NCBI RefSeq assembly: GCF_001875325.1
Contig: NZ_MDDC01000010.1
Location: forward strand, 1-64,000
Direction: 5' to 3'
Origin: Neomoorella thermoacetica
Lineage (GTDB): Bacteria; Bacillota; DSM-521; Neomoorellales; Neomoorellaceae
Length of the DNA stretch: 64,000 nt
Part shown: positions 26,572 to 40,054 of the stretch, one piece after another
Layout of the letters: every line of letters starts with the position of its first letter
Position numbering within the stretch: position 1 is the stretch's first letter
Notes under the pieces: generated by a model
Told to the model about the DNA's origin: nothing
Database searches by the model: none
What the model saw: the letters and a program-made list of their open reading frames with translations, nothing else
Program-made: the position numbers and the translations under genes

Positions 26572-26635
26572 TCCCTTAACCTAGACAAGGGCATCCCTGT
26601 AACACCACCAGTAGCCACGCCAGGCACGTTCCTGC

Positions 26636-27487
26636 TCACGCCTTTAACCAGTGAAGGATGGCATCTCGCGCCTCGTCCAGGGTCAGGACATCCGTCGGGA
26701 CCGGGGCTCCCCTTTGCCGCAGGGAGTGCATCAATTGCGTCAGGGGTGGTGGTAGCAGGCCATAGGCCCGCAGGGCCTCTTCCTGGCGGAAGATCTCCCG
26801 TGGTGTTCCCTGGAGGGCTATCCGGCCCCGGTGCAGGACCAGGACCTGGCTGGCCATTGCGGCTACCTCTGCCATATTATGGGATACCACAACTACTGCT
26901 CTGTCCCGCCGGCGGGCAAAGTCCCGGATCAAGTCCAGGACCAGTTCCTGACCGGCCGGGTCCAGGCCGGCGGTAGGTTCGTCCAGAATCAAAACCTCCG
27001 GTTCCATGGCCAGGATACCGGCCAGGGCTACCCGCCGTCGCTGGCCGCCACTTAGGGTAAAAGGTGAGCGGTCACCTATGGTTTCCGGATCCAAGCCTAC
27101 GGCCTCCAGGGCCTTATATGCCCTGGCCTTGACCCTGTCAGGGCTGAGACCCATGTTCCTGGGCCCGAAGGAGACATCCTCCATTACTGTCTCGGCAAAG
27201 AGCTGTTGCTCCGGCATCTGGAAGGCCATCCCCACCCGGGACCAGGGCGACGCGCCCCTGAACTTGCCGCGACCCGGCAGCACCCGGCCATCCAGGCTGA
27301 CCTTCCCTGCCGTCGGTTCCAATAAACCGGCTATAATCTGGGCCAGGGTTGACTTTCCGGACCCCCCGGCGCCGGTCAGGGCGAGGAAATCCCCCGCCGA
27401 AATTTTCAAGTCGATATTATACAGAACAGGTAACTGTCGGCCAGCTACCTGGTAGGCAAAATCTACTCCCTGGAGGCTAATTTCCAT
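26636..27487 (-). CDS. ecfA2: ECF transporter ATPase EcfA2
   Basis: A 283-residue ABC ATPase. Walker A is GAGGSGKST near 40, the Q-loop lies in FQMPEQQLF, the signature is [13 protein letters not shown] near 140, and Walker B is [12 protein letters not shown]. The C-terminal [19 protein letters not shown] region is the EcfA-specific extension. The ATG at 27487 is chosen because residues upstream are out of the family alignment; it overlaps the end of ecfA1 by 25 nt, indicating tight coupling of the two ATPases. Confidence 0.95.
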   Translation of the reverse strand: MEISLQGVDFAYQVAGRQLPVLYNIDLKISAGDFLALTGAGGSGKSTLAQIIAGLLEPTAGKVSLDGRVLPGRGKFRGASPWSRVGMAFQMPEQQLFAETVMEDVSFGPRNMGLSPDRVKARAYKALEAVGLDPETIGDRSPFTLSGGQRRRVALAGILAMEPEVLILDEPTAGLDPAGQELVLDLIRDFARRRDRAVVVVSHNMAEVAAMASQVLVLHRGRIALQGTPREIFRQEEALRAYGLLPPPLTQLMHSLRQRGAPVPTDVLTLDEARDAILHWLKA

Positions 27488-28293
27488 AAAGCCCGGGCCA
27501 GCTCCTCCACACACACCGGATTTGTCGCCAGTTTGATTCCCCCCTGGCGTAAAGATTTAGCCAGGGCGATCACCGCAGGTAACCGGAGCCCGGCTGCAGC
27601 CAGGAGGCGTTCCTGGTGGGAGATCTCCCGGGGGCTCCCCTGCCAGAATATCCGGCCGAATTTCATAATCAGCATCCGGTCGGCCCGGATGGCCTCTTCC
27701 ATTAAATGGGTGATAAGGATAACTGCTATCCCCTGCTCCCGCCGCAACCTGAGGACCTGCTCCAGGATCTCCTCCCTGGCCACCGGGTCCAGCATAGCCG
27801 TAGCTTCATCCAGGACCAGATAGCGGGGCTCCATGGCCAGGACTCCCGCCAGGGCCAGGCGCTGCTTCTGTCCCCCGGAAAGGAGGTGGGGGGGCCTGGC
27901 AGCCAGGTTCTCCAGGCCGACTGACTTCAAGGCCAGGTCAACCCGCTTTCTGATTTCCGCCGGCGGCAAACCCAGGTTCTCCAGCCCGAAGGCTACATCC
28001 TCAGCAACCGTTGCCGCTACCAGCTGGTTGTCAGGATCCTGGAAGACCATGCCTACCCGGCGCCGGATGGTTATCAGGGCGGTGTCATCGCTTGTGTCCA
28101 TCCCGTCCACCAATACCCGGCCCTCCAGGGGCCGGAGGAGGCCGTTCAATAGCCTTGCCAGGGTCGATTTACCGGAACCGTTGGGCCCGGTGATGGCCAG
28201 AAATTCCCCCGGTTCGATGGCCAGGTTGAGGTTTTCCAGGGCCGGCACGGTGGCACCAGGATAGATAAAAGTTGCGCCCTGGATGGCAATCAT
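27463..28293 (-). CDS. ecfA1: ECF transporter ATPase EcfA1
   Basis: A 276-residue ABC ATPase and partner of EcfA2. Walker A is GPNGSGKST near 40, [13 protein letters not shown] holds the Q-loop, the signature is [13 protein letters not shown] near 142, and Walker [14 protein letters not shown] follows. The heterodimer powers vitamin uptake through EcfT. It begins 3 nt after the rplQ stop, so it is part of the ribosomal transcript. Confidence 0.95.
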   Translation of the reverse strand: MIAIQGATFIYPGATVPALENLNLAIEPGEFLAITGPNGSGKSTLARLLNGLLRPLEGRVLVDGMDTSDDTALITIRRRVGMVFQDPDNQLVAATVAEDVAFGLENLGLPPAEIRKRVDLALKSVGLENLAARPPHLLSGGQKQRLALAGVLAMEPRYLVLDEATAMLDPVAREEILEQVLRLRREQGIAVILITHLMEEAIRADRMLIMKFGRIFWQGSPREISHQERLLAAAGLRLPAVIALAKSLRQGGIKLATNPVCVEELARALWKLASRE

Positions 28294-28296
28294 TTT

Positions 28297-28635
28297 CTAC
28301 ACCAGTTCGATCTGGACCATGGGGGCGCCGTCGCCCTGGCGATAACCGGTCTTGACAATGCGGGTATATCCGCCGTTTTTATCAGCGTAGCGGGGTCCAA
28401 TATCCTTAAACAGTTTAGTTACTACGTCTTCATCAAGGAGATAGGCCAGGGCCTGGCGGCGGGAATGGAGATCGCCCCGTTTCCCCAGGGTGATCATCTT
28501 CTCGGCCAGGCTCTTGAGTTCTTTGGCCCGTAGTTCTGTCGTCTCAATCTTTCCGTGCTTAAGAAGCGAGGTGACGATATTCCGGAGCATCATTTTGCGA
28601 TGGCCGGCCAGGCGGCCCAGCTTACGGTAAGCCAT
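28297..28635 (-). CDS. rplQ: 50S ribosomal protein L17
   Basis: A 112-residue L17: [22 protein letters not shown] at the start, TELRAKELK near 37 and [14 protein letters not shown] near the end. It closes the alpha operon after rpoA. Confidence 0.98.
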   Translation of the reverse strand: MAYRKLGRLAGHRKMMLRNIVTSLLKHGKIETTELRAKELKSLAEKMITLGKRGDLHSRRQALAYLLDEDVVTKLFKDIGPRYADKNGGYTRIVKTGYRQGDGAPMVQIELV

Positions 28636-28655
28636 AACCTTGCAAATTCCCCCCT

Positions 28656-29597
28656 TTACTCTTCACTTGAACGAAGGCTCAGGCCCAGTTCACTCAGCTT
28701 CTGGGTAACCTCTTCCAGGGACTTCTTACCCAGGTTGCGGACCTTCATCATATCCTCTTCCGAACGCTGTAACAGCTCGGCTACAGTGTTAATGCCGGCC
28801 CGCTTCAAGCAATTGTAGGAGCGTACCGACAGGTCGAGTTCCTCGATGGACATATCCAAGAGCCGGTCCCTGGTCTCTTCTTCCTTTTCTACCATGGTGA
28901 CTTCATCACTAACCCGCTCCGTCAACCCTAAAAAAAGGCGCATGTGCTCTATAAGGATTTTGGCAGCCGAGCTCACTGCTTCATCGGGGGCGATACTGCC
29001 ATCGGTCCAGACTTCCAGGGTCAGTTTATCGTAATCGGTAATCTGGCCCACCCGGGTGTTTTCCACTGTGTAATTCACCTTGTGAATCGGCGAAAACAGG
29101 GAATCCACCGGTATAATCCCGATTGGCTGGTCTTCTTTTTTGTTCTTATCGGCGCTGACGTAACCCCGCCCCTTCTCCACCGTCATTTCCATGAAAAGGC
29201 GGCCTCCCTTTTCGACGGTGGCAATAACTTGTTCGGGGTTCAAGATCTCCACGTCGGCGCCGGTAATAATATCACCAGCCGTGATTACCCCTTCATCTTC
29301 GGCTTCAATACGGATTACCCTGGGTTCGTCACTGTGGAGTTTCAGGGCCAGGGATTTGATGTTCAGGATAATATCGGTCGTATCCTCAACAACCCCGGGG
29401 ATAGTTGAAAACTCGTGGAGAACCCCTTCGATCTTCACCGATGTAACTGCAGCTCCGGGCAGGGATGAAAGGAGCATCCGCCGCAGGGAGTTGCCCAGGG
29501 TAATCCCATAGCCGCGTTCCAGGGGCTCAACAACAAAACGCCCGTACTTGTCGTCCAGATGCTGGCACTCTATCTTAGGCTTTTCAATTTCCAGCAT
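28656..29597 (-). CDS. rpoA: RNA polymerase alpha subunit
   Basis: A 313-residue alpha subunit. The N-terminal assembly domain (about 1-228) includes [17 protein letters not shown]; a short acidic linker follows; the C-terminal domain (about 245-313) has the helix-hairpin-helix block [20 protein letters not shown] that contacts UP elements and activators. Length is normal for Firmicutes. Confidence 0.98.
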   Translation of the reverse strand: MLEIEKPKIECQHLDDKYGRFVVEPLERGYGITLGNSLRRMLLSSLPGAAVTSVKIEGVLHEFSTIPGVVEDTTDIILNIKSLALKLHSDEPRVIRIEAEDEGVITAGDIITGADVEILNPEQVIATVEKGGRLFMEMTVEKGRGYVSADKNKKEDQPIGIIPVDSLFSPIHKVNYTVENTRVGQITDYDKLTLEVWTDGSIAPDEAVSSAAKILIEHMRLFLGLTERVSDEVTMVEKEEETRDRLLDMSIEELDLSVRSYNCLKRAGINTVAELLQRSEEDMMKVRNLGKKSLEEVTQKLSELGLSLRSSEE

Positions 29598-29635
29598 TGT
29601 TCCCCTCCTTCTCGTGAGCTCAACCGGTCTGGTTT

Positions 29636-30262
29636 TTACCTGGAGTACAGCTCAACGATGAGGTGTTCCTGGGCCGGCGTGTCAATCTGTTCCCGCGTCG
29701 GCAGGGCCAGGACTTGCCCTTGCAGGGTGCTGCTATCGGCCTTCAGCCAGGCCGGTACGTTCCGGTGGGCCGCCGCTTCGGCAATTTCCTTAAACCTGGG
29801 GCTGGCTTGGCTTTTTTCCCGGACGTTGATGGTATCGCCGGGCCGGACCAGGTAAGAGGGAATATTGACCTTACGACCGTTTACCAGGAAATGGCCGTGA
29901 CGGACCAGGGTCCTGGCTTCAGCCCGGGAATCGGCAAATCCCAGGCGATAAACAACATTGTCCAGGCGCCTTTCCAGAAGGATCAGCAGGTTTTCGCCAG
30001 TAACGCCCTTCTGGCGTTCAGCTTTCTCGAAGTAATTGCGGAACTGGCGTTCCAGGATGCCATAGATACGGCGTACCTTCTGCTTCTCCCGCAATTGCAG
30101 ACCGTATTCCGAAACCTTCTTCCGGCCCTGCCCGTGCTGGCCGGGGGGGTAGGAGCGCCTGGCAACGGCGCATTTATCGGAATAACAGCGGTCCCCCTTC
30201 AGGAAAAGTTTGGTCCCTTCCCTTCGGCAGAGACGGCAAGTGGAATCTTTATACCTCGCCAA
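29636..30262 (-). CDS. rpsD: 30S ribosomal protein S4 (zinc form)
   Basis: A 208-residue S4. The N-terminus has four cysteines C9, C12, C26 and C31, the zinc-binding form known from Thermus. The S4 RNA-binding domain has [22 protein letters not shown] near 100. It is placed between rpsK and rpoA as in other Firmicutes with the complete alpha operon. Confidence 0.98.
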   Translation of the reverse strand: MARYKDSTCRLCRREGTKLFLKGDRCYSDKCAVARRSYPPGQHGQGRKKVSEYGLQLREKQKVRRIYGILERQFRNYFEKAERQKGVTGENLLILLERRLDNVVYRLGFADSRAEARTLVRHGHFLVNGRKVNIPSYLVRPGDTINVREKSQASPRFKEIAEAAAHRNVPAWLKADSSTLQGQVLALPTREQIDTPAQEHLIVELYSR

Positions 30263-30277
30263 AATATCTCCTCCTCG

Positions 30278-30670
30278 TTAGACCCGGCGCCGCTTGGGAG
30301 GACGGCAGCCGTTATGGGGAATAGGTGTAACGTCCTTGATAACGCTGACCTCCAGCCCGGCGGCCTGGAGGGAACGAATGGCCGCTTCCCGGCCGGCACC
30401 CGGTCCCTTGACGTAGCACTCGACCTCCCGCAGGCCATGTTCCATGGCTTGCTTGGCGGCAGCCTCAGCCGCCATTTGGGCTGCAAAGGGTGTGCTCTTC
30501 CGGGAACCCTTGAACCCCACGGTACCGGCGCTGGCCCAGGAAATGGCATTCCCGTTTTTATCGGTAATGGTTACCAGGGTATTGTTGAAGGTTGATTTAA
30601 TATGGGCAATACCGCTTTCAATATGCTTGCGATCCCGCCGGCGCGGCCGGGCGGTTTTACGTGGTGGCAT
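30278..30670 (-). CDS. rpsK: 30S ribosomal protein S11
   Basis: A 130-residue S11 with [18 protein letters not shown], the [12 protein letters not shown] segment and the C-terminal [17 protein letters not shown] tail, all invariant family blocks. Confidence 0.98.
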   Translation of the reverse strand: MPPRKTARPRRRDRKHIESGIAHIKSTFNNTLVTITDKNGNAISWASAGTVGFKGSRKSTPFAAQMAAEAAAKQAMEHGLREVECYVKGPGAGREAAIRSLQAAGLEVSVIKDVTPIPHNGCRPPKRRRV

Positions 30671-30682
30671 ATTCTCTCCCCC

Positions 30683-31054
30683 TTACTTTTTACGCCGTAC
30701 GCCTACAGTCCGGCGCGGCCCCTTACGCGTGCGGGCGTTGGTCTTGGTACGCTGGCCGCGGACGGGTAGACCCCGCCGGTGGCGCAATCCCCGATAACAA
30801 CCGATTTCCATGAGACGCTTGATATTTAATGAGACTTCCCGGCGTAAATCGCCTTCGACAACAACGTTTTTATCGATATAATCCCGCAGCCGGTTGACTT
30901 CTTCTTCCGTCAGGTCCCGGACCCTGGTATCGGGGTTAACTCCAGTCGCTGCCAGGATCGTGTTGGACTTGGGCCGGCCGATGCCATAGATATAAGTCAG
31001 GGCTACCTCCACCCGTTTATCGCGGGGCAGGTCCACCCCGGCAATCCTCGCCAT
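30683..31054 (-). CDS. rpsM: 30S ribosomal protein S13
   Basis: A 123-residue S13: [26 protein letters not shown] opening in family register, [19 protein letters not shown] near 95 and a basic tail that reaches the A and P site tRNAs. Confidence 0.98.
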   Translation of the reverse strand: MARIAGVDLPRDKRVEVALTYIYGIGRPKSNTILAATGVNPDTRVRDLTEEEVNRLRDYIDKNVVVEGDLRREVSLNIKRLMEIGCYRGLRHRRGLPVRGQRTKTNARTRKGPRRTVGVRRKK

Positions 31055-31072
31055 TTCCGCCTTACCTCCCGT

Positions 31073-31186
31073 CTACCCCTGTTTTTGCTTGTGCTTGGGA
31101 TTCTCACAAATGACCATAACTTTGCCTCTGCGCTTTATCACCTTGCATTTTTCGCAAATCGGTTTTACCGAAGGCTTAACTTTCAA
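31073..31186 (-). CDS. rpmJ: 50S ribosomal protein L36 (zinc form)
   Basis: A 37-residue L36, read as [20 protein letters not shown] with a second half [15 protein letters not shown]. The zinc ligands are C11, C14, C27 and H32. The start codon is TTG at 31186, behind GGGAGG. It sits between infA and rpsM, its universal place. Confidence 0.97.
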   Translation of the reverse strand: MKVKPSVKPICEKCKVIKRRGKVMVICENPKHKQKQG

Positions 31187-31202
31187 CTATAACCCTCCCG
31201 GT

Positions 31203-31421
31203 TTATTTGTAGCGGTAAACAATCCGGCCCCGGTTCAAGTCATAAGGCGATAATTCCACCGTAACCCGGTCGCCGGGCAAAATGCGGATGAAGTTCATCC
31301 GGATTTTGCCCGAAACGTGGGCCAGGACCCGGTGCCCATTGGCCAGCTCCACCCGGAACATGGCATTGGGCAGGGGTTCAATTACCTTGCCTTCAACTTC
31401 AATGACATCTTCTTTGGCCAA
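31203..31421 (-). CDS. infA: Translation initiation factor IF-1
   Basis: A 72-residue OB-fold IF-1: [21 protein letters not shown], then [28 protein letters not shown] in the usual order. It binds the 30S A site during initiation. Confidence 0.98.
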   Translation of the reverse strand: MAKEDVIEVEGKVIEPLPNAMFRVELANGHRVLAHVSGKIRMNFIRILPGDRVTVELSPYDLNRGRIVYRYK

Positions 31422-31436
31422 ATAAACCCCTCCTTC

Positions 31437-31736
31437 TTAAGCCCTTTCTGTCCCTAAGAGCTGGGCAATAGCCTGGCGTACTTCAGCGTCAGTAACCATT
31501 TCCTTCCGGTTTAAACGCTCCACAATGCCCCTGGCTATCTGGTTGACCGGCTGCACATGGAGAACGTTCTTTAATTTTGGTTTACCTGTACGCCGCAGTT
31601 TCCCGTCAACCAGGTAAACCCGGCCGGGTCCGGCTATTCCCCAAACCAGGAAGGGATGACCGCGATCCCTGCCGGCCCGCGAAAAAACCAGTTGCCCAAC
31701 TTGCAGTTGCCCTGCTGGCATAACCTCCGCCTCCAT
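31437..31736 (-). CDS. KOW-domain RNA-binding protein (L14e-like)
   Basis: A 99-residue protein with an N-terminal KOW motif (about 10-45, GQLVFSRAGRDRGHPFLVWG) and a helical tail. It belongs to the small family seen in Clostridia between map and infA whose KOW part resembles eukaryotic/archaeal ribosomal protein L14e. Its position, 9 nt from map and 15 nt from infA, implies a translation role, but the binding site is not known. Confidence 0.9.
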   Translation of the reverse strand: MEAEVMPAGQLQVGQLVFSRAGRDRGHPFLVWGIAGPGRVYLVDGKLRRTGKPKLKNVLHVQPVNQIARGIVERLNRKEMVTDAEVRQAIAQLLGTERA

Positions 31737-31744
31737 CCAGCAAG

Positions 31745-34424
<2,680 letters not shown>

Positions 34425-34874
34425 CTACATCACCTCGACTTTGCCGCCGGCAGCCTCGATCTTTTCAATGGCTTTACGGCTGGCCGCCTGAACCTTAACA
34501 GTCAACTTTTTGGTAAGCTCGCCGTCACCGAGGATCTTCACCCCATCCCGGGCCTGCTTCACCAGGCCGGCGTCATGGAGCAGTTCTGGCGTAACCACGG
34601 TCTCAGCCTCAAAGCGCTCAAGTTCACCAACATTGATGGGTACCAGTTTCCGGGCAAAGATATTGGTAAATCCCCGCTTGGGCAGGCGCCGGGTCAGGGG
34701 CATCTGGCCGCCTTCGAAACCCCGGCGAACACCGCCGCCCGAACGGGCTTTCTGGCCTTTATGCCCGCGGCCGGAGGTTTTGCCCAGGCCGGAGCCTATA
34801 CCCCGGCCTACCCGGGTGGCACGGGGACGGGAACCCGGAGCTGGATGTAATTCATGGAGACGCACGGAAATCAC
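34425..34874 (-). CDS. rplO: 50S ribosomal protein L15
   Basis: A 149-residue L15. The Gly/Arg-rich N-terminal extension ([26 protein letters not shown] pattern) is followed by [15 protein letters not shown] and a C-terminal beta domain. It ends one base before secY starts. Confidence 0.98.
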   Translation of the reverse strand: MISVRLHELHPAPGSRPRATRVGRGIGSGLGKTSGRGHKGQKARSGGGVRRGFEGGQMPLTRRLPKRGFTNIFARKLVPINVGELERFEAETVVTPELLHDAGLVKQARDGVKILGDGELTKKLTVKVQAASRKAIEKIEAAGGKVEVM

Positions 34875-34877
34875 CTC

Positions 34878-35060
34878 CTATTCAATGGCTTCAACCCGAA
34901 CCAGGTGGGCCAGCTTCTGGACCTGCCCCCTGATTGCCGGCGTATCCGGGCAAACTACCTGCCCGCGGAGTTTCTTCAACCCCAGGGCCCGGGCCGTTTT
35001 CCTTTCGGTCTCCGGCCGGCCGATGAGGCTCTTGACAAGGGTGATCCTTAAATTTGCCAC
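34878..35060 (-). CDS. rpmD: 50S ribosomal protein L30
   Basis: A 60-residue L30 of bacterial length: [25 protein letters not shown] then [21 protein letters not shown], matching the family throughout. It starts 12 nt after rpsE and ends 3 nt before rplO. Confidence 0.98.
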   Translation of the reverse strand: MANLRITLVKSLIGRPETERKTARALGLKKLRGQVVCPDTPAIRGQVQKLAHLVRVEAIE

Positions 35061-35072
35061 TGCCTATACCTC

Positions 35073-35573
35073 CTAGCCGATAAGCTCGGCAACCGTTTTA
35101 CCCCGGAGGCGGGCCACTTCTTCCGCTCGCTTCAGACCCTTCAAACCCTCGATAGTGGCATAAACGGCATTATTGGGGTTGGCCGAGCCAAGGCTCTTCG
35201 TTAATATATCGCGGATACCTGCAGCCTCGAGAACCGCTCGGACAGGTCCTCCGGCGATAACGCCGGTACCTGGAGCCGCGGGTTTTAACAAAACCTTGCC
35301 TGCCCCAAAGTGACCTATAATTTCATGGGGAATGGTTGTACCTACCATGGGTACTTTAATAAGATTTTTCTTGGCGTCTTCGATACCCTTGCGGATTGCT
35401 TCCGGCACCTCGCTGGCCTTGCCCAGGCCGGCACCTACATGGCCCTTGCCGTCCCCGACAACTACCAGGGCAGCGAAGCTAAAGCGGCGACCGCCCTTAA
35501 CCACTTTGGCTACCCGGTTAACGCTAACTACCTTTTCCGTCAGGTCGAGTTCCCTGGCTTCGATGCGCGCCAT
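35073..35573 (-). CDS. rpsE: 30S ribosomal protein S5
   Basis: A 166-residue S5. [20 protein letters not shown] is the N-terminal double-stranded RNA-binding block, and [18 protein letters not shown] the hallmark. The ATG at 35573 has GGAGGGG 5 nt upstream; an upstream ATG (35678) would add 35 residues that overlap rplR. Confidence 0.98.
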
Positions 35574-35592
35574 TTTTCCCCTCCTTCCTTCC

Positions 35593-35958
35593 TTAGAAAT
35601 CGAGTCCCGCTTCCCGGGCCCCTTCGGCCACGGCAGCGATGCGACCATGATAGATATTACCGCCGCGATCAAAAACAACTTTATTGATGCCCTTAGCTAT
35701 GGCCTTCTGGGCAATGAGTTCGCCCACTTTCCTGGCGGCAGTTATATTCCTGGTAGATTCCAGTCCCTTGAGGGCCGGATCAAGGGTTGAGGCGGCTGCC
35801 AGGGTAACGCCCTTTGTATCGTCAATCACCTGGGCATAGATGTGATGGAGGCTGCGATAAACGCTCAAGCGGGGCCTTTCCGGAGTACCCATGAGACGCC
35901 GCCGGACCCGCAGGTGTTTCCGCTGCCGCGCGAGTTTCCGGTCTTTCTTGATGAACAT
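35593..35958 (-). CDS. rplR: 50S ribosomal protein L18
   Basis: A 121-residue L18, the 5S rRNA binder. [23 protein letters not shown] and the C-terminal [28 protein letters not shown] are diagnostic. Confidence 0.98.
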
Positions 35959-35969
35959 CCCTTTACCTC

Positions 35970-36521
35970 CTATTTCTTACCGCCCTTGGCGCCGGTCTTA
36001 CCAACCTTGCGCCGGATGTACTCGCCCTCATATTTGATCCCCTTACCCTTATATGGTTCCGGGGGCCGCACATCGCGAATCTTGGCCGCCAGGGCGCCAA
36101 CCGCCTCTTTATCAATCCCTTTAACAATTACCTTGTTGGGTGCCGGCACTTCAATCTCCAGCCCCTCACCGGGTACCATTTCGACCGGATGGGAGTATCC
36201 CACCGTAAGAACCAGCTTGTTCCCCTGCTTGGCGGCCCGGTAGCCGACGCCAACCAGTTCCAGCCCTTTTTCAAAGCCCCGGGTTACACCGTCGACCATA
36301 TTTTGGAGCAAGGCGCGGGAGAGGCCATGGAGGGCGCGATGGGGTTTGGCATCCGAGGGCCGGGTGACCTGCAGCTCATCACTATCCCGGCTGATGGTTA
36401 TCTCGGCCGGAAACTGGCGCGTCAGTTTTCCCCTGGGTCCCTTGACGGTAACGGTATTGCCCTCAATGTTAACCTCTACTCCAGCCGGTATCTTGACCGG
36501 CTTCTTACCTATCCGTGACAC
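35970..36521 (-). CDS. rplF: 50S ribosomal protein L6
   Basis: A 183-residue L6 with two related alpha/beta domains. [16 protein letters not shown] opens it, and the C-terminal [19 protein letters not shown] motif binds helix 97 of 23S rRNA. Confidence 0.98.
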   Translation of the reverse strand: MSRIGKKPVKIPAGVEVNIEGNTVTVKGPRGKLTRQFPAEITISRDSDELQVTRPSDAKPHRALHGLSRALLQNMVDGVTRGFEKGLELVGVGYRAAKQGNKLVLTVGYSHPVEMVPGEGLEIEVPAPNKVIVKGIDKEAVGALAAKIRDVRPPEPYKGKGIKYEGEYIRRKVGKTGAKGGKK

Positions 36522-36537
36522 CCGATCACCTCCAGTC

Positions 36538-36939
36538 TTACCAGATGTAACAGATTACCTCGCCGCCGACACCTTGCCGGCGGGCTTCCTTATCCGTCAG
36601 GATACCTTTACTGGTGGAAATTACGGCTACTCCCAGGCCCCCCAGTACCCTGGGGATCTCTCCCTTCTTGGCGTAGACCCTCAGGCCCGGGCGACTGATG
36701 CGTTTCAAACCGGTAATCACCTTTTCCCTGTTGGGACCGTACTTGAGATAAAGCCTCAATATGCCCTGCTTGTTGTCTTCGATATACTCGTAGCTCTTGA
36801 TATAACCCTCGTTCTTCAGGATTTCAGCCAGGGCCCGCTTTACCCTGGAAGCCGGTACCTCTACCTTTTCCTGATAGACCATGTTCGCATTGCGGATGCG
36901 GGTCAGGAAATCTGCAATGGGATCGGTCATCAACTGCAA
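36538..36939 (-). CDS. rpsH: 30S ribosomal protein S8
   Basis: A 133-residue S8: [16 protein letters not shown] at the start and the [28 protein letters not shown]-terminal block in two parts. Confidence 0.98.
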   Translation of the reverse strand: MQLMTDPIADFLTRIRNANMVYQEKVEVPASRVKRALAEILKNEGYIKSYEYIEDNKQGILRLYLKYGPNREKVITGLKRISRPGLRVYAKKGEIPRVLGGLGVAVISTSKGILTDKEARRQGVGGEVICYIW

Positions 36940-36966
36940 CTACCCCCTTCCTACTAGTCCCCGCAG

Positions 36967-37152
36967 TTACCAGCTCGCTTTGCTGATGCCGGGAAGTTCT
37001 CCTTTATATGCTAGCTCCCGGAAACAGATCCGGCACAGGCCAAACTTCCGCATATAACCATGGGGACGCCCGCAGCGCAGGCAGCGGTTATAAGCGCGCA
37101 CTTTAAATTTCTGGGGTCGTGCCTGTTTAACGCGCAAAGATTTCTTGGCCAT
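36967..37152 (-). CDS. rpsN: 30S ribosomal protein S14 type Z
   Basis: A 61-residue zinc-form S14. Zinc ligands are C24, C27, C40 and C43 (CLRCG and CRICF). The ATG at 37152 follows GGAGGAAGTCC; an ATG at 37170 would add six residues. Confidence 0.97.
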   Translation of the reverse strand: MAKKSLRVKQARPQKFKVRAYNRCLRCGRPHGYMRKFGLCRICFRELAYKGELPGISKASW

Positions 37153-37166
37153 GGACTTCCTCCTTA

Positions 37167-37709
37167 TCAATGCTCCCGGAAGGGCATGCCGAAGCCGCGC
37201 AAGAGCTCCCGGGCTTCTTCATCGCTCTTCGCCGTCGTTACCATAACAATATCCATGCCCCGGACCTTGTCAATCTTATCGTATTCAATCTCCGGAAAGA
37301 TCAATTGTTCCCTGATGCCCAGGGTATAATTTCCCCGGCCATCAAAGGAATTGGGAGATACGCCGTGGAAATCCCTTACCCGGGGTAGGGCAACGTTTAC
37401 CAGGCGATCCAGGAACTCATACATGCGGTCACCCCGCAGGGTAACCTTGCAGCCAATACTGGTCCCCTGGCGCAGTTTAAAGGCGGCAATGGATTTTTTA
37501 GCCTTGGTAATGACAGGCTTCTGGCCGGTAATGGTCATGAGATCCTGGACGGCATAATCGATTGCCTTGGGATTCTGGGTGGCTTCGCTTACGCCCATAT
37601 TGATCACGATTTTCTCCAGTTTGGGTATCTCCATGACATTTTTATAGCCGAATTTAGCCTGCAAGGCTTTGCGAATCTCTTGAAGGTATTTTTCTTTCAA
37701 TCTGGCCAC
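37167..37709 (-). CDS. rplE: 50S ribosomal protein L5
   Basis: A 180-residue L5 with [13 protein letters not shown], the P-site loop region [20 protein letters not shown] and the C-terminal [27 protein letters not shown]. It binds 5S rRNA. Confidence 0.98.
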   Translation of the reverse strand: MARLKEKYLQEIRKALQAKFGYKNVMEIPKLEKIVINMGVSEATQNPKAIDYAVQDLMTITGQKPVITKAKKSIAAFKLRQGTSIGCKVTLRGDRMYEFLDRLVNVALPRVRDFHGVSPNSFDGRGNYTLGIREQLIFPEIEYDKIDKVRGMDIVMVTTAKSDEEARELLRGFGMPFREH

Positions 37710-37732
37710 AATCAGCCCTCCTTTACCTGGGC

Positions 37733-38059
37733 TTAATCAATGACTTCGCCGCACTTTTTACAGATCCGGGCTTTCGTACCGTCGGCCAGGATCTGGCGAC
37801 CAATCCTGGTGGGACGGTTGCATTTATTGCAAAACAGCATGACATTGCTGCTGGCTACCGGGGCTTCTTTTTCTATAATACCGCCCTGGGGCATCTTCTG
37901 GGTCGGGCGAGTATGCCGTTTGACGATATTGACTCCCTCCACCACGACCCGCCCCCTGGCAGGCTCGACACTCAGGACTTTCCCCCTTTTACCGGCGTCT
38001 TTGCCGGTAATTACCATGACAGTATCGCCTTTTTTAACGTGCACCCTGGTTGTGGCCAA
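37733..38059 (-). CDS. rplX: 50S ribosomal protein L24
   Basis: A 108-residue L24. The KOW domain holds [23 protein letters not shown]-terminal CNKC/CKKC cysteine pair set (CxxC...CxxC) suggests bound zinc, frequent in Firmicutes. Confidence 0.98.
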   Translation of the reverse strand: MATTRVHVKKGDTVMVITGKDAGKRGKVLSVEPARGRVVVEGVNIVKRHTRPTQKMPQGGIIEKEAPVASSNVMLFCNKCNRPTRIGRQILADGTKARICKKCGEVID

Positions 38060-38080
38060 GGTATTTCCACCTCCCTCTCC

Positions 38081-38449
38081 TTAGAGCACTTCCGGGGCCA
38101 GGGAAATGATCTTCATAAAATCCTTTTCCCGCAGTTCCCGGGCTACCGGTCCAAAAATTCTGGTGCCCCTGGGATTGTTCTGGTCGTTGATAATTACCGC
38201 CGCGTTTTCGTTAAATCTAATATAGGAACCGTCCGGTCGTTTGACAGCCTTTTTGGTTCGTACCACTACCGCCCGGACGACATCGCCCTTTTTAACCACG
38301 CCCCCTGGCGTTGCCTCTTTAACCGAGGCGATTATGACATCGCCGACACCGGCATAACGGCGCTTGGACCCGCCCAGGACGCGGATACACATCAGCTTGC
38401 GGGCGCCGGTGTTGTCGCCTACTTTGAGAAGCGTCTGCTGCTGGATCAT
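38081..38449 (-). CDS. rplN: 50S ribosomal protein L14
   Basis: A 122-residue L14: [19 protein letters not shown] and the C-terminal [25 protein letters not shown], unmistakable. It lies 30 nt after rpsQ. Confidence 0.98.
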   Translation of the reverse strand: MIQQQTLLKVGDNTGARKLMCIRVLGGSKRRYAGVGDVIIASVKEATPGGVVKKGDVVRAVVVRTKKAVKRPDGSYIRFNENAAVIINDQNNPRGTRIFGPVARELREKDFMKIISLAPEVL

Positions 38450-38478
38450 AATTTACCCCCTTCCCTGCGGAGATGCCG

Positions 38479-38733
38479 TTACCTGGCCCTTTCCATAATC
38501 TCCACTACCCGCCACCTTTTCTCTTTGCTCAAGGGACGGGTTTCCATAATCCTAACTTTATCGCCAATACGACACTCGTTTTTTTCGTCATGAGCCTTGA
38601 ATTTCCTGGTGTGACGGATAATTTTATTTAACAGCGGGTGGCGTACCCGGTCTTCGACTGCTACCACAACCGTTTTATCCATTTTATCGCTCACTACACT
38701 GCCAACCCGGGTCTTGCGATAGTTCCGTTCCAA
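38479..38733 (-). CDS. rpsQ: 30S ribosomal protein S17
   Basis: An 84-residue S17 with [17 protein letters not shown] and an H/K-rich middle. I choose TTG at 38733 (AAGGGGGG about 8 nt upstream), giving the usual start [11 protein letters not shown]. An ATG at 38763, directly behind rpmC, would add ten residues ([10 protein letters not shown]) that the family lacks. Confidence 0.93.
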   Translation of the reverse strand: MERNYRKTRVGSVVSDKMDKTVVVAVEDRVRHPLLNKIIRHTRKFKAHDEKNECRIGDKVRIMETRPLSKEKRWRVVEIMERAR

Positions 38734-38763
38734 AGATGCTGCCCCCCTTCCTGGCCGGGCCAT

Positions 38764-38967
38764 TTAAGCCCGTTCCTGTCTTAATTCCCGTTCCCGCAGG
38801 ATAGTTTTGGCCCGGGCGATGCTTCGCCGGACTTCCTTGAGACGCATGGGGTTATCCATCTGGTTGGTTGCCAGTTGAAAACGCAGGTTAAAGAGTTCCT
38901 GCTTGAGTTCGTTTACCTTCTGCCGGAGTTCCTCGGTGGTCAAATCACGAATTTCTTTAGCCTTCAT
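38764..38967 (-). CDS. rpmC: 50S ribosomal protein L29
   Basis: A 67-residue L29: [17 protein letters not shown] then [17 protein letters not shown] and the basic [11 protein letters not shown] helix. The ATG at 38967 overlaps the rplP end by 11 nt. L29 lies at the peptide exit and helps dock SRP and trigger factor. Confidence 0.97.
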   Translation of the reverse strand: MKAKEIRDLTTEELRQKVNELKQELFNLRFQLATNQMDNPMRLKEVRRSIARAKTILRERELRQERA

Positions 38968-39391
38968 TGGCGTCACCACCCAGTCCCGTACGTTTGACGA
39001 ATTTAGTTTTGATGGGTAGCTTATGGGCCGCCAGGCGCATGGCTTCACGGGCTACTTCTTCAGAAACGCCGGCCATTTCAAAGAGTATCCGGCCTGGTTT
39101 GACTACGGCCACCCAGTATTCAGGAGCCCCCTTACCGCTACCCATACGGGTTTCTGCCGGTTTGGCGGTGATGGGGGTATCGGGAAAGATCTTGATCCAT
39201 ACCTTACCGCCACGTTTTATATAACGGGTCATAGCAATACGGGAAGCCTCAATCTGGCGGCTGGTAATCCAGGCCGGCTCCAGGGCCTGCAAGCCATAAT
39301 CGCCAAAGGTTACTTCGTTGCCCCGGGTGGCCTTGCCCTGGGTTCCTGGCCGGTGAGGCTTACGATACTTTACTCTTTTGGGCATTAACAT
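38957..39391 (-). CDS. rplP: 50S ribosomal protein L16
   Basis: A 144-residue L16, [16 protein letters not shown] opening, with [22 protein letters not shown] and the IRIFPD-type [22 protein letters not shown] loop near 75-95. The ATG shares one base with the rpsC stop. Confidence 0.98.
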   Translation of the reverse strand: MLMPKRVKYRKPHRPGTQGKATRGNEVTFGDYGLQALEPAWITSRQIEASRIAMTRYIKRGGKVWIKIFPDTPITAKPAETRMGSGKGAPEYWVAVVKPGRILFEMAGVSEEVAREAMRLAAHKLPIKTKFVKRTGLGGDANEG

Positions 39392-40050
39392 TATTTGCCG
39401 CCCCCTTCCCGGACCCGTGCCCGTTCGGGCAGGACTTCACCTTTATATATCCAAACCTTAACGCCAATTTTACCATAGGTTGTATTGGCCTCGGCAAAGC
39501 CGTAGTCTATATCAGCCCGCAGGGTATGGAGGGGAACTTTACCCTCACTGTACCATTCCGTCCGGGCGATCTCAGCTCCGGCCAGACGGCCACCGCAAGC
39601 AATCTTGATGCCCTGAGCTCCCAGGCGCATGGCCCGGCCTACGGCCTGTTTCATGGCCCGCCGGAAGGCAATGCGCTTTTCCAATTGAGCGGCGACATTC
39701 TCGGCTACCAGCTGGGCATTGAGTTCCGGTTTCTTGATTTCAGCGATATTGAGATTTACCTGTTTGCCGGTTAAGCGTTCCAGGTCTTTACGGAGTGCTT
39801 CGACCTCGGCGCCGCCCCGGCCGATAACAATCCCCGGTTTTGCTGTATTTACAATTACTTTAATGCGATTGGCCGCCCGTTCAATTTCTACACTGGCAAT
39901 ACCCGCCTGGTAAAGACGTTTTTTAATGAACTCGCGAATTTTAAGATCCTCGTGGAGGAGAGTTTTATATTCTTTGCCAGCGTACCAGCGGGAGTCCCAA
40001 TCGCGGATTATCCCCAGGCGTAACCCCTTGGGGTGCACTTTTTGACCCAC
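39391..40050 (-). CDS. rpsC: 30S ribosomal protein S3
   Basis: A 219-residue S3. The KH domain has [19 protein letters not shown] near 75, and the C-terminal domain has [36 protein letters not shown] in parts. It lines the mRNA entry channel. Confidence 0.98.
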   Translation of the reverse strand: MGQKVHPKGLRLGIIRDWDSRWYAGKEYKTLLHEDLKIREFIKKRLYQAGIASVEIERAANRIKVIVNTAKPGIVIGRGGAEVEALRKDLERLTGKQVNLNIAEIKKPELNAQLVAENVAAQLEKRIAFRRAMKQAVGRAMRLGAQGIKIACGGRLAGAEIARTEWYSEGKVPLHTLRADIDYGFAEANTTYGKIGVKVWIYKGEVLPERARVREGGGK

Positions 40051-40054
40051 GAAA

